A DNA stretch of 64,000 nucleotides, from positions 88,274 to 152,273 of the forward strand of contig NZ_BOPA01000005.1 in the NCBI RefSeq assembly GCF_016863515.1, read 5' to 3'. The translations under genes were made by a program, and so were the position numbers. The stretch comes from Micromonospora gifhornensis. GTDB taxonomy: Bacteria; Actinomycetota; Actinomycetes; Mycobacteriales; Micromonosporaceae. Positions 29,180 to 37,786 of the stretch are shown here, in pieces. The notes under the pieces are model-generated. The model did no database searches and was not told the origin of the DNA. It saw nothing but the letters and a program-made list of their open reading frames with translations. The first letter of the stretch is position 1. Each line of letters opens with the position of its first letter.

Positions 29180-30259
29180 TCACGCCGGAACCGCGAACGC
29201 CGGTGGCGTGGGGCGCTGCGAACCGCCCTGCGCGGGCGGGGTGTCCGTCCGGGCCACCGCCGTCGAGCCGCGTACCACCAGTTCAGGCCGGAACAGGTAC
29301 TCCGAGTGCGGGGCACCGTGCCCGTTGATCTCGTCGACCAGCGCCCGGACGGCGGCGACCGCCATCGCGGCCACCGGCTGCCGCATGGTGGTCAGCGGTG
29401 GGTCGGTGAAGGCCATCAGCGGTGAGTCGTCGTACCCGACCACGGAGAGGTCACCCGGCACGGAGAGTCCGCGCTGCCGGGCGGCCCGGATCGCGCCGAG
29501 GGCCATCAGGTCGGAGCCGCAGACGATGCCGGTGACGCCGCGCTCGATCAGCCGACCGGCTGCCGCCTCGCCACCCTCCACACCGAACAGCGACAGCTCG
29601 GTCAGGTCGGCCAACTCGTCCTCGGAGATGTCGGTGAGGCGCTGCATGGCCGTCTTGTATCCGCTCACCTTGCGCAGCACCGGCACGAACCGGTCCGGGC
29701 CGGTGATCAGGCCGATCCGGCGGTGGCCCAGGGCCACCAGGTGCGCGACCGCCAGCTCCGCCGCCTCCCGGTCGTCGCAGGAGACGAACGGCGCGCCGAG
29801 CCCGGGGGCGTACCCGTTGATCATGACGATGGGCAGTGGCCGGGCGATCAGGGTCCGGTACCGGTCGTGGTCGGCGGCGGTGTCGGCGTGCAGGCCGGAG
29901 ACGAAGACGATGCCGGAGACCTGCCGGTCGAGCAGCATCTCGACGTACTCGTCCTCGCGGACACCGCCGGGAGTCTGGGTGCACAGCACCGGGGTGTAGC
30001 CGGTGGGCGCCAGGGCCGACTCGATGATCTGGGCGAAGGCCGGGAAGATCGGGTTGTCCAGCTCCGGCACCACCAGCCCGACCAGCCCGGCGCTGCGTTT
30101 GCGCAGCCGGGCGGGGCGTTCGTAGCCGAGCACGTCGAGGGCGGTCAGGACGGCCTGCCGGGTCTCGGGCGCCACGCCGGGGCGGTCGTTGAGCACCCGC
30201 GACACCGTGGCCTCACTGACGTCGGCCTGCTGGGCGATGTCGGACAAGCGAGCGCGCAT
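29180..30259 (-). CDS. LacI family sugar-responsive repressor (MalR-like)
   Basis: A 359-residue regulator. The N-terminal helix-turn-helix and hinge are RLSDIAQQADVSEATVSRVL (residues 4-23) and a typical YxRxxR-like hinge region near 50-60. A periplasmic-binding-protein fold follows, with LVGLVVPELDNPIFPAFAQ and GVTGIVCGSDLMALGAIRAA. The effector is probably a sugar handled by the flanking transporter and glucosidase. The ATG at 30259 is preceded only by a promoter-like leader with an 11-bp inverted repeat, suggesting autoregulation. It is divergent from the binding-protein gene. Confidence 0.92.
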   Translation of the reverse strand: MRARLSDIAQQADVSEATVSRVLNDRPGVAPETRQAVLTALDVLGYERPARLRKRSAGLVGLVVPELDNPIFPAFAQIIESALAPTGYTPVLCTQTPGGVREDEYVEMLLDRQVSGIVFVSGLHADTAADHDRYRTLIARPLPIVMINGYAPGLGAPFVSCDDREAAELAVAHLVALGHRRIGLITGPDRFVPVLRKVSGYKTAMQRLTDISEDELADLTELSLFGVEGGEAAAGRLIERGVTGIVCGSDLMALGAIRAARQRGLSVPGDLSVVGYDDSPLMAFTDPPLTTMRQPVAAMAVAAVRALVDEINGHGAPHSEYLFRPELVVRGSTAVARTDTPPAQGGSQRPTPPAFAVPA

Positions 30260-30280
30260 GGCGGCACTGTAGCTCACGGC

Positions 30281-30312
30281 CAAGTTCTTGCGCAGTAGCC
30301 AGCAAGAACTTG
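30281..30312. promoter_or_regulatory. paired inverted-repeat operator in the repressor promoter
   Basis: CAAGTTCTTGC at 30281-30291 and its exact reverse complement GCAAGAACTTG at 30302-30312, separated by 10 nt, lie 22 nt upstream of the repressor start. They share the CTTGC core of the 29138 palindrome. Confidence 0.55.
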
Positions 30313-30490
30313 CACAATCGAGCAGCGGGTGCCGAAAAAGGTGCCCGCCACGCTTGCGTACCCCCACGTGAGCGTGGGCTGTACGTGGACTCCTGCTCAC
30401 CTTGGGTGAGGTGTCCCCGCCCCGGCGGGCGGGGAAATGCCCAGTTGGCGACACTTGTCGACGATTGACGTTGCGGATGGGGCACGGTTG

Positions 30491-30541
30491 TTGCAGGGAT
30501 GTTCGCAAGGGGTTTCGAGTTACGAAAACTCTTGCTACTGT
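30491..30541 (+). promoter_or_regulatory. promoter and operators of the sugar-binding-protein gene
   Basis: A -35-like TTTCGA at 30513-30518 and a -10 TACTGT at 30536-30541 are 17 nt apart. TTGC-N10-GCAA (30491-30508) sits just upstream. GAGTTACGAAAACTC, an inverted repeat at 30517-30531, lies in the spacer, where a bound repressor would block polymerase. The 318-nt divergent gap 30260-30577 holds only regulatory sequence. Confidence 0.5.
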
Positions 30542-30577
30542 CCCCGCCGTTACCCGGCAGGCAATTTAGGAGCGAAC

Positions 30578-31879
30578 ATGCGTCGCACAGCCAGGGGGAT
30601 CGCCGTACTCGCCTCCGCCAGTCTCGCCCTCACCGTCGCCGCGTGCGGCGGCGAGGACAAGGCGACCGAGGAGCAGCCCAAGGCCGACCCCGCTTCCCTC
30701 ACCGCGGAACTGACCTGGTGGGACACCTCCGACCCGCAGAACGAGGGCCCGGCGTTCAAGGAGTTGATCGCCAAGTTCAACCAGACCCACCCGAACGTGA
30801 AGATCAACTACCAGTCGGTCCCGTTCGGCGAGGCCCAGAACAAGTTCAAGACCGCCGCGCAGGCCAAGAGCGGCGCGCCGGACATCCTGCGGGCCGAGGT
30901 CGCCTGGGTGCCCGAGTTCGCCTCGCTCGGCTACCTCTACGCGCTCGACGGCTCGGAGCTGCTCAGCGACGCGACCGACTTCCTGGCGACCCCGCTCGCC
31001 TCCAACAAGTACGACGGCAAGACCTACGGCATCCCGCAGGTCACCGACAGCCTCGCGCTGATGTACAACAAGGAACTGCTGACCAAGGCCGGCATCAGCG
31101 CGCCGCCGAAGACCTGGGCCGAGCTGAAGTCCGCCTCGCAGACCATCAAGGACAAGACCGGCGCCGAGGGCGTGTACGTCAACCCGGCCGGCTATTTCAT
31201 GTTGCCCTTCATGTACGGCGAGGGCGGTGACCTGGTCGACCCCGAGGCCAAGAAGATCATCGTCAACTCCGAGCAGAACGCCGCCGGGCTGGCCATCGCC
31301 AAGGACCTGATCGACAGCGGTGCCGCCGCCAAGCCGTCCGCCAACGACGCGTACGGCACCATGATGACCCTGTTCAAGGAGCAGAAGGTCGCCATGATCA
31401 TCAACGGGCCGTGGGAGGTCAACAACGTCTCCTCGGCACCGGACTTCGGCGGTCTGGAGAACCTGGGCATCGCCCCGGTGCCGGCCGGCTCGGCCCGCGC
31501 CGGTGGCCCGGTCGGCGGCCACAACTACGTGATCTGGTCCGGCATGCCGCAGGAGAAGATCGACGCTGCCGTCGCGTTCGTGAAGTTCATGGCCTCCGCC
31601 GAGTCGCAGGCGTTCCTGTCGGAGAAGCTCGGCCTGCTGCCCACCCGCACCTCCGCGTACCAGGTCGACGCGGTCAAGAACAACCCCGTGGTGGCCGCCT
31701 TCCAGGCGGTGAACGAGGCGGCCGTGGGTCGCCCGTGGATCCCCGAGGCCGGCCAGTTCTTCGGCCCGCTCGACCAGATGGCCACTGAGGTCCTGATCCA
31801 GAACAAGGACCCCAAGGCCGCGCTGGACGGCGTCGCCAAGAAGTACAAGGCCGAGGTCGTTCCCGGCTACGGGCTCTGA
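30578..31879 (+). CDS. sugar ABC transporter substrate-binding lipoprotein (MalE-like)
   Basis: A 433-residue extracytoplasmic binding protein. The signal peptide MRRTARGIAVLASASLALTV ends in a lipobox VAAC with Cys23 as the lipidated residue. The mature part has the maltose-type family-1 features ELTWWDTSDPQNEGPAFKEL and AMIINGPWEVNN. The ATG is preceded by TTTAGGAGCGAAC. With two downstream permeases and the flanking glucosidase and LacI regulator, import of malto- or related oligosaccharides is likely; the exact sugar is not provable here. Gene spacing and hairpins before the permeases suggest higher expression of this subunit. Confidence 0.92.
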   Translation: MRRTARGIAVLASASLALTVAACGGEDKATEEQPKADPASLTAELTWWDTSDPQNEGPAFKELIAKFNQTHPNVKINYQSVPFGEAQNKFKTAAQAKSGAPDILRAEVAWVPEFASLGYLYALDGSELLSDATDFLATPLASNKYDGKTYGIPQVTDSLALMYNKELLTKAGISAPPKTWAELKSASQTIKDKTGAEGVYVNPAGYFMLPFMYGEGGDLVDPEAKKIIVNSEQNAAGLAIAKDLIDSGAAAKPSANDAYGTMMTLFKEQKVAMIINGPWEVNNVSSAPDFGGLENLGIAPVPAGSARAGGPVGGHNYVIWSGMPQEKIDAAVAFVKFMASAESQAFLSEKLGLLPTRTSAYQVDAVKNNPVVAAFQAVNEAAVGRPWIPEAGQFFGPLDQMATEVLIQNKDPKAALDGVAKKYKAEVVPGYGL

Positions 31880-31960
31880 GTCCCACCGTCGGCGGGCCGG
31901 CGCGGTAGGCCCGCCTCCGTACACCGGTGACACGCCGGTGAACCTTCGGCACCCGGCAGC

Positions 31961-31989
31961 GGGTCGGCGACCGTCACGGTCGCCGACCC
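31961..31989 (+). terminator. hairpin between binding protein and permease genes
   Basis: GGGTCGGCGACCG (31961-31973) pairs perfectly with 31977-31989 around a 3-nt loop. Weaker inverted repeats (GCGGGCC/GGCCCGC near 31893-31917; CACCGG/CCGGTG near 31922-31940) precede it. It may protect the 3' end of the binding-protein message or partly terminate transcription, giving excess binding protein over permeases. Confidence 0.5.
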
Positions 31990-32020
31990 GGCCGGACCCT
32001 CTGCTCTGGAGCGCAGCTGG

Positions 32021-33037
32021 ATGACCACCGTGACTGCCGACCCGGCGCCGCCGTCGACGCCGCCCGGCCGACCTGCTCGTCCCTCCCGGCTGCGCCGCAG
32101 CTGGGAGAAGCACTGGTACGCCTGGGCGATGGTGCTGCCCGTCGTCATCGTCCTGGCAGTTCTGATCTTCTACCCGCTGTTCCGCGGGGTCTGGCTCTCC
32201 TTCACCAACCTCACCGAGGCCAACCAGGTCGCCGAGATCTGCACCAGGTCGATCACCGGCGGCGAGGTCTGCACCGACAACCCCAACAAGTGGGAGTTCG
32301 TCGGGCTGGACAACTACGTGCGGGTGCTCACCGGCGAGGTCGGCGAGTTCTGGCAGTGGACCGGCGTCACGCTGATCTGGACGTTCGTCTGCGTGGCCTG
32401 TCACTTCGGCCTGGGCCTGGGCCTGGCCAACATGCTCAACCGCCCGATGCGGGCGCGCGGGTTCTACCGGGTGGTGCTGGTGCTGCCCTGGGCGGTGCCG
32501 GCCTTCGTCAGCGCGTTCGCCTGGAAGTTCATCTTCAACGAGCGCTTCGGCCTGGCCAACGCGCTGCTCACCGCCCTCGGCATCGACCCGGTCTCCTGGT
32601 TCGCCGACCGGTGGACGGCCCTGCTCACCGCCATCGTCACAAACGTCTGGCTGGGTGTGCCGTTCATGATGGTGGCCCTGCTCGGCGGCATGCAGACCAT
32701 CCCGAGTGAGCTGTACGAGGCGGCCGAGATCGACGGCGCGTCGGCCTGGCAGCGGTTCAGGAACATCACCCTGCCCGGGCTGCGTCCGGTCAGCATGACG
32801 GTGGTGCTGCTCGGCACCATCTGGACCTTCAACATGTTCCCGATCATCTTCCTGGTGACCGAGGGGCAGCCGGCCGGGCAGAGCGAGATCCTGGTGACCG
32901 GTGCGTACCGGGCCGCCTTCGAAGGCATCCGCAACTACTCGCTGGCGTCGACGTACGGCGTACTGATCCTGTCGATCCTGCTGGTCTTCTCGGTGTTCTA
33001 CCGGCGGGTGCTGCGCAAGCAAGGCGAGGTGTGGTGA
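32021..33037 (+). CDS. sugar ABC transporter permease (MalF-like)
   Basis: A 338-residue membrane component with about six transmembrane helices after a Pro-rich cytoplasmic N-terminus. The first membrane segment is AMVLPVVIVLAVLIFYPLF. The EAA loop that contacts the ATPase is YEAAEIDGASAWQRFRNITL near residue 235. The stop overlaps the next start (TGATG). No ATPase gene is present in the cluster. In related actinobacteria a shared MsiK-type ATPase encoded elsewhere energises such importers, and I infer the same here. Confidence 0.92.
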   Translation: MTTVTADPAPPSTPPGRPARPSRLRRSWEKHWYAWAMVLPVVIVLAVLIFYPLFRGVWLSFTNLTEANQVAEICTRSITGGEVCTDNPNKWEFVGLDNYVRVLTGEVGEFWQWTGVTLIWTFVCVACHFGLGLGLANMLNRPMRARGFYRVVLVLPWAVPAFVSAFAWKFIFNERFGLANALLTALGIDPVSWFADRWTALLTAIVTNVWLGVPFMMVALLGGMQTIPSELYEAAEIDGASAWQRFRNITLPGLRPVSMTVVLLGTIWTFNMFPIIFLVTEGQPAGQSEILVTGAYRAAFEGIRNYSLASTYGVLILSILLVFSVFYRRVLRKQGEVW

Positions 33038-33891
33038 TGAGCAAGGTGACGCGCCGTGGGCACCGGCGACGTAGTCCGGCGATGTCCGTCCTGCTGCACG
33101 GCACGTTGATCCTGGCCTCGCTGATCGCGATCGGCCCGATCGCCTGGGTGCTGCTCTCCTCGCTCAAGCCCGGGTACGCGATCCAGAGCAGCGAGTTGAC
33201 CCTGTTCCGGGACACCACGCTTGCCAACTACCGCTACGTGCTGACCGAGACGAACTTCCCGCGCTGGTTCCTCAACTCGGTGATCGTCGCGGCCTTCACC
33301 ATGACCATCGGCATCTTCCTGTCCGCCACCACCGGCTACGCGGTGTCCCGGTTCAACTTCCCGGGCCGCCGGCCGCTGATGATGGTCTTCCTGGTCACCC
33401 AGATGTTCCCGGTGGCCATCCTGATCGTGCCGATCTACACGATCCTGGCCCGGCTGGGCCTGATCAACACCATGCCCGCGCTGATCGTCGCGTACCTGAC
33501 CATCGCGGTGCCGTTCTGCGCCTGGATGTTGAAGGGCTACTTCGACTCCATCCCGACCTCGCTGGACGAGGCGGCGGCGCTGGACGGCTGCGGGCCGTTC
33601 GCCACCTTCTGGAGGGTGGTGCTGCCGCTGGCCCGCCCCGCCGTGGCGGTCACCGCCTTCTACACCTTCCTCACCGCCTGGGGTGAGGTGGCGTACGCCT
33701 CGGCGTTCATCCAGACCGACAACAAGTTCACCCTGGCGTACGGGCTCCAGCAGTTCGTGCCGCAGTTCAACCCGCAGTGGGAGTACCTGACGGCCGCCGC
33801 CGTCCTGGTAACCATCCCGGCCGGGCTGGTCTTCTTCTTCGCCCAGAAGCACCTGGTGTCCGGCTTGACGGCCGGTGGCACGAAGGGCTGA
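33037..33891 (+). CDS. sugar ABC transporter permease (MalG-like)
   Basis: A 284-residue partner permease with about six transmembrane helices. The first is LLHGTLILASLIAIGPIAWV. The EAA loop is LDEAAALDGCGPFATFWRVV near residue 180. The C-terminus GLTAGGTKG is typical of the family. The ATG at 33037 overlaps the upstream stop and is therefore coupled; an in-frame GTG six bases earlier is possible. It completes the three-gene importer operon. Confidence 0.92.
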   Translation: MSKVTRRGHRRRSPAMSVLLHGTLILASLIAIGPIAWVLLSSLKPGYAIQSSELTLFRDTTLANYRYVLTETNFPRWFLNSVIVAAFTMTIGIFLSATTGYAVSRFNFPGRRPLMMVFLVTQMFPVAILIVPIYTILARLGLINTMPALIVAYLTIAVPFCAWMLKGYFDSIPTSLDEAAALDGCGPFATFWRVVLPLARPAVAVTAFYTFLTAWGEVAYASAFIQTDNKFTLAYGLQQFVPQFNPQWEYLTAAAVLVTIPAGLVFFFAQKHLVSGLTAGGTKG

Positions 33892-33938
33892 CCGGGTGGC
33901 TCTACTACGATCCGTCGTTGATAGGGCAGGATAGGCGG

Positions 33939-34280
33939 ATGGAAGCACTCCGACTCATCCTTCTCTACATCCACCTCATCGGGTTCGCGCTGCTGCTGGG
34001 TGGTGCGATCGTGCAATACATCAGCGGCAAGCTCCGGATCAACGCCGCCATGCTCTGGGGCGCGGTGATCCAGCTGTTGAGTGGCACCGGCCTGGCGGCC
34101 CCGCTGCGGGACGGTGACGAGCCGGATCCGGCGAAGCTCGTCGTCAAGTTCCTCATCTCCCTGGCGATCTTCGTGATGGTCTTCTTCTCCCGGAAGCGGG
34201 ACGAGGTCAACCGAGGTCACTTCCTCGCTATCATCGGGCTGACGCTTGTCAATGCGGCGGTGGCGGTTTTCTGGCGGTGA
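33939..34280 (+). CDS. small membrane protein of unknown function
   Basis: A 113-residue protein with three or four hydrophobic segments: LILLYIHLIGFALLLGGAIV at the N-terminus, LISLAIFVMVFF in the middle and FLAIIGLTLVNAAVAVFW at the end. A polar loop of about 15 residues (PLRDGDEPDPAK) separates them. The ATG at 33939 has no clear ribosome-binding site. A GATAGG/CAGGAT region just upstream suggests its own, possibly leaderless, promoter. It follows the permease gene by 47 nt but is not an obvious part of the transporter. Confidence 0.75.
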   Translation: MEALRLILLYIHLIGFALLLGGAIVQYISGKLRINAAMLWGAVIQLLSGTGLAAPLRDGDEPDPAKLVVKFLISLAIFVMVFFSRKRDEVNRGHFLAIIGLTLVNAAVAVFWR

Positions 34281-34924
34281 CCGGCGAATTCGCACCATGA
34301 TTGTGTGAATCCGGTTTGATTTCCAGAGGTCGATGGGTCGGGCGGGGCCGCGAAAGGCCTCGCCTGACCCTGTGTGCTGCTCGGCGCGGTGGAGCGGGTA
34401 TCCGCTGGCCGTGCCGCAGTTGATTGCGAAAGCCGATTTGCGTCGGGCTCTGTTGTGGTGGCGCAAATCGTACGGCGACCCTCGGTGATGTCTCGGGGCG
34501 GTGCGGCGATGGGGATTTCCCGGCGTGGATGACCGTGACCGCGACCGCGATCCCGGGCTGCGGGGTAGTCGTTTTCGCTGGCCCCGGCGTGCGGAATGCA
34601 AGATCGAAAATGTGGTCGACGATGAGCGGTATGGGGGCGACCGTCAGCGCGATGACCGGTATTCGACGGAATGCCGGATCCGCAATCGCGGTGGCTCGAT
34701 CCGGTAGGTGATCAAACCTGACAAAGCGTTACGAGAGCGTGAGCTTCCCCACCGTAAGCATTACGTACGGGTAACAGGCCTCCAACAGTCCTGCACGCTT
34801 GTCGTTGGTCAGATGGACGCGGGCGTACGCTCGGCGTCCGTAACGTGGGAGACCGGCGGCAAGGCGCAGGCCGGTTCAAGGGCAGCCACCGCAACCACGC
34901 GGTGTGCAATGGAAGGGAGACGTC
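34281..34924. other. 644-nt gap before the nucleoside-uptake operon, lower GC
   Basis: The gap is visibly less GC-rich than its neighbours. It contains a D/R-rich 68-codon frame at 34501-34707 with weak codon bias (see rejected items). A TTAC-GTACGG-GTAA inverted repeat lies at 34761-34774, and TACGCT at 34826-34831 could be a -10 box for the lipoprotein gene. No known riboswitch was recognised by eye. Confidence 0.5.
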
Positions 34925-36010
34925 TTGCGCTCGGTGCGTGGGATGCGGATTGCCTCGATGATCGCGGCGGGTGGGCTCGTACTGAGCGCTGCCGCCTGTG
35001 GCGAGGCTCCGGATGAGGACAACAACGCCGGTTCCGGCGGCGAGAAGTACAGCGCCTGTATGGTCACCGACGTCGGCGGCATCGACGACAAGTCGTTCAA
35101 CGCCTCGGCCTGGAAGGGCCTTGAGGCCGCCAAGGCCGAGAACAGCAACATCGACATCAAGTACGTCGCGTCGCGGGCCGAGGCCGACTACGAGCCCAAC
35201 CTTTCCGCGTACGTCAACCAGGACTGCGACTTCATCCTGGCCGTCGGCGGCCTGATGGGCGAATCCACCAAGAAGATCGCCGAGGCGAACCCGAACCAGC
35301 AGTTCGCGATCGTCGACGCCAACCCCGGCGTGGCCAACGTCTACCCGATGGAGTTCGACACCGCGCAGGCCGGCTTCCTCGCCGGTTACGTGGCCGCCGG
35401 CATGAGCGAGAGCGGCAAGGTCGGCACCTACGGCGGCATGAAGATCCCGCCGGTGACCATCTTCATGGACGGCTTCGTCGACGGCGTGGCCCACTACAAC
35501 CAGGCCAAGGGCGCCAAGGTCCAGGCCCTCGGTTGGAACAAGGAGACCCAGAACGGCTCCTTCACCAACGACTTCGTCAAGCAGGACGAGGGCAAGAAGG
35601 TCAGCGACGCGCTGGTCGCCCAGGGTGCGGACATCGTCATGCCGGTCGCCGGCGGCGCCGGCCTCGGCACCACCGGTGCGGCCAAGGCCTCCGGTGGCAA
35701 GTACAACACCATCTGGGTGGACGTCGACGGCTGCGAGAGCACGCCGGACTGCTCGGCGATCATCACCACCGTGGTGAAGAACATCCCGGGTGCGGTCAAG
35801 GAGGCCGTGCTGAAGGCCGCCGGTGGCGAGAAGCTCAGCGCCGAGCAGGGCTTCGTCGGCACCCTGGCCAACGACGGCGTCTCGCTCGCCCCGTACCACG
35901 AGTTCGACAGCAAGGTCCCGGCCGAGCTCAAGGCCGAGGTCGACAAGCTGAAGGCGGACATCGCCGCCGGCACCGTCAAGGTCGAGTCGGCCGCCCAGCC
36001 GAAGAGTTGA
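34925..36010 (+). CDS. BMP family nucleoside-binding lipoprotein
   Basis: A 361-residue Med/PnrA-type binding protein. The signal peptide ends ...LVLSAAAC with lipidation at Cys25. The mature domain begins YSACMVTDVGGIDDKSFNAS, the classic BMP-family opening, and has IFMDGFVDGVAHYN and ADIVMPVAGGAGLGTTGAAK. The TTG at 34925 is preferred because GGAAGGGAG ends 5 nt upstream; GTG at 34934 and ATG at 34943 are in frame. The following ATPase, two permeases and four salvage enzymes make nucleosides the likely ligand. Confidence 0.92.
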   Translation: MRSVRGMRIASMIAAGGLVLSAAACGEAPDEDNNAGSGGEKYSACMVTDVGGIDDKSFNASAWKGLEAAKAENSNIDIKYVASRAEADYEPNLSAYVNQDCDFILAVGGLMGESTKKIAEANPNQQFAIVDANPGVANVYPMEFDTAQAGFLAGYVAAGMSESGKVGTYGGMKIPPVTIFMDGFVDGVAHYNQAKGAKVQALGWNKETQNGSFTNDFVKQDEGKKVSDALVAQGADIVMPVAGGAGLGTTGAAKASGGKYNTIWVDVDGCESTPDCSAIITTVVKNIPGAVKEAVLKAAGGEKLSAEQGFVGTLANDGVSLAPYHEFDSKVPAELKAEVDKLKADIAAGTVKVESAAQPKS

Positions 36011-36016
36011 GCCCTG

Positions 36017-36115
36017 CACCGCCCGCCTGCGATGCGACGATCACCGTAGGCGGGCGGTGGGTACGCCACACCATGAACCGGCCGCCCCGCAGCGGGGAGT
36101 CCCGCTGCGGGGCGG
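36017..36115 (+). terminator. two tandem hairpins between binding protein and ATPase genes
   Basis: The first pairs CACCGCCCGCCT (36017-36028) with 36048-36059. The second pairs CCGCCCCGCAGCGGG (36082-36096) with 36101-36115 around a 4-nt loop. Both are perfect. They would reduce read-through into the ATPase gene or stabilise the lipoprotein message. A TACGCT box at 36162-36167 may restart transcription. Confidence 0.6.
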
Positions 36116-36199
36116 TGGCGCACCCCGGCCGGGTCGGCGCCGTGCCCCGTTCGCCAGCGGCTACGCTGCACCATCGCTTCGCACTCCCAGGAGGTTGCG

Positions 36200-37786
36200 C
36201 TGAGACTCGAACTGCGCGGCATCACCAAGCGGTTCGGTGATCTGGTCGCCAACGACCACATCGACCTGACGGTGGAGCCTGGAGAGATTCACGCCCTGCT
36301 CGGCGAGAACGGTGCTGGCAAGTCGACCCTGATGAACGTGCTCTATGGGCTCTACCAGCCCGACGAGGGCGAGATCCTGGTCGACGGCGAGCCGCTGAAG
36401 TTGCGTGGGCCGTCCGACGCCATCGCGGCCGGCATCGGCATGGTGCACCAGCACTTCATGCTCGTACCGGTCTTCACCGTCACCGAGAACATCATGCTCG
36501 GTGCCGAGCAGGTGCGCGGCGGCATCGCCGGGTTCCTGGACCGGCGGCGGGCCCGCCGCGAGGTCGCCGAGGTGTCGCAGCGGTACAACCTGCGGGTCGA
36601 CCCGGACGCGATGATCGAGGACCTGCCGGTCGGCATCCAGCAGCGGGTGGAGATCGTCAAGGCCCTCACCCGGGACGTCGACCTGCTCATCCTGGACGAG
36701 CCGACGGCGGTGCTCACCCCGCAGGAGACCGAGGACCTGCTCACGGTGATGCGGTCACTCAAGGCCGCCGGCAAGTCGATCGTCTTCATCACCCACAAGC
36801 TCGGCGAGGTCAAGGCGATCGCCGACCGGATCACCGTGATCCGGCGCGGCAGGACCGTGGGCACGGCCTCGCCGCAGGCCAGCCGCGACGAACTGGCCGC
36901 GCTGATGGTCGGCCGTACCGTCCGGCTGACCGTGGACAAGACCCCCGCCACCCCGGGCGAGCCGGTCCTGGAGGTCGCCGGGCTGGTCGTCGACGACGAC
37001 CGGCAGGTCCGCGCGGTGGACGGCGTCGACCTGACCGTACGCGCGGGCGAGGTGCTCGGCATCGCGGGCGTACAGGGCAACGGCCAGACCGAGCTGATCG
37101 AAGCGATCATGGGGCTGCGCCCGTTGCTCGCCGGCACGGTGACCCTCGACGGGCAGCGCATCGACGGCTGGTCCACCAAGAAGGTGCTCCGGGCCGGCGT
37201 CGGCTACGTCCCGGAGGACCGCAGCGTGGACGGGCTGGTCAAGGAGTTCTCCGTGGCGGAGAACCTGGTGCTGGACATCTACGACCGGCCGCCGTTCGGC
37301 CGGGGCCTGTCGATCAGGCCGGACGCGATCGCCAGATCGGCCAAGGAGCGGATCGAGCAGTTCGACGTACGCACCTCCTCGGCGCAGGCGCCGGTGGGCA
37401 CCCTCTCCGGCGGCAACCAGCAGAAGGTGATCGTGGCCCGGGAGCTGTCCCGGCCGCTGAAGCTCTTCATCGCCGCCCAGCCCACCCGGGGCGTGGACGT
37501 CGGCTCGATCGAGTTCATCCACAGCCGGATCATCCGCGAGCGCGACGTCGGCACGGCCGTGCTGGTGGTCTCCAGCGAACTCGACGAGGTGATCGGGCTG
37601 GCCGACCGGATCGCGGTGATGTACCGCGGTCAGATCATCGGCATCGTCGGCCCGGACACCCCCCGCGAGGAGATCGGCCTGCTGATGGCGGGCATCACCC
37701 CCGATTCGACGGGCGACGCCCCGGCGACCACCGACGGCGTGGCGTCAGGTCCCGAGGGGCCAGGCAGCAAGGACGAGAAGGCATGA
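36200..37786 (+). CDS. nucleoside ABC transporter ATP-binding protein, CTG start
   Basis: A 528-residue double-cassette ATPase of the ribose/BMP-associated type. The first Walker A is GENGAGKST near residue 36. The first Walker B is [16 protein letters not shown]. The second cassette begins [24 protein letters not shown] and has the degenerate signature LSGGNQQK with VAREL, normal for this class. The start is taken as CTG at 36200: AGGAGG at 36189-36194 is ideally spaced, homology begins at the next codons ([18 protein letters not shown]), and no ATG, GTG or TTG in this frame lies between. The stop overlaps the next start by 4 nt. Confidence 0.9.
   Translation: MRLELRGITKRFGDLVANDHIDLTVEPGEIHALLGENGAGKSTLMNVLYGLYQPDEGEILVDGEPLKLRGPSDAIAAGIGMVHQHFMLVPVFTVTENIMLGAEQVRGGIAGFLDRRRARREVAEVSQRYNLRVDPDAMIEDLPVGIQQRVEIVKALTRDVDLLILDEPTAVLTPQETEDLLTVMRSLKAAGKSIVFITHKLGEVKAIADRITVIRRGRTVGTASPQASRDELAALMVGRTVRLTVDKTPATPGEPVLEVAGLVVDDDRQVRAVDGVDLTVRAGEVLGIAGVQGNGQTELIEAIMGLRPLLAGTVTLDGQRIDGWSTKKVLRAGVGYVPEDRSVDGLVKEFSVAENLVLDIYDRPPFGRGLSIRPDAIARSAKERIEQFDVRTSSAQAPVGTLSGGNQQKVIVARELSRPLKLFIAAQPTRGVDVGSIEFIHSRIIRERDVGTAVLVVSSELDEVIGLADRIAVMYRGQIIGIVGPDTPREEIGLLMAGITPDSTGDAPATTDGVASGPEGPGSKDEKA

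Noticed and set aside
34501..34707. A 68-codon frame rich in Asp and Arg
   Set aside because: Third-position GC is far below that of the real genes, and there is no good ribosome-binding site or recognisable pattern. I list it only as part of an odd region.
34800..34924. A cobalamin or other known riboswitch before the lipoprotein gene
   Set aside because: I looked for conserved boxes of common riboswitches and did not find a convincing match; a covariance-model search would be needed to decide.
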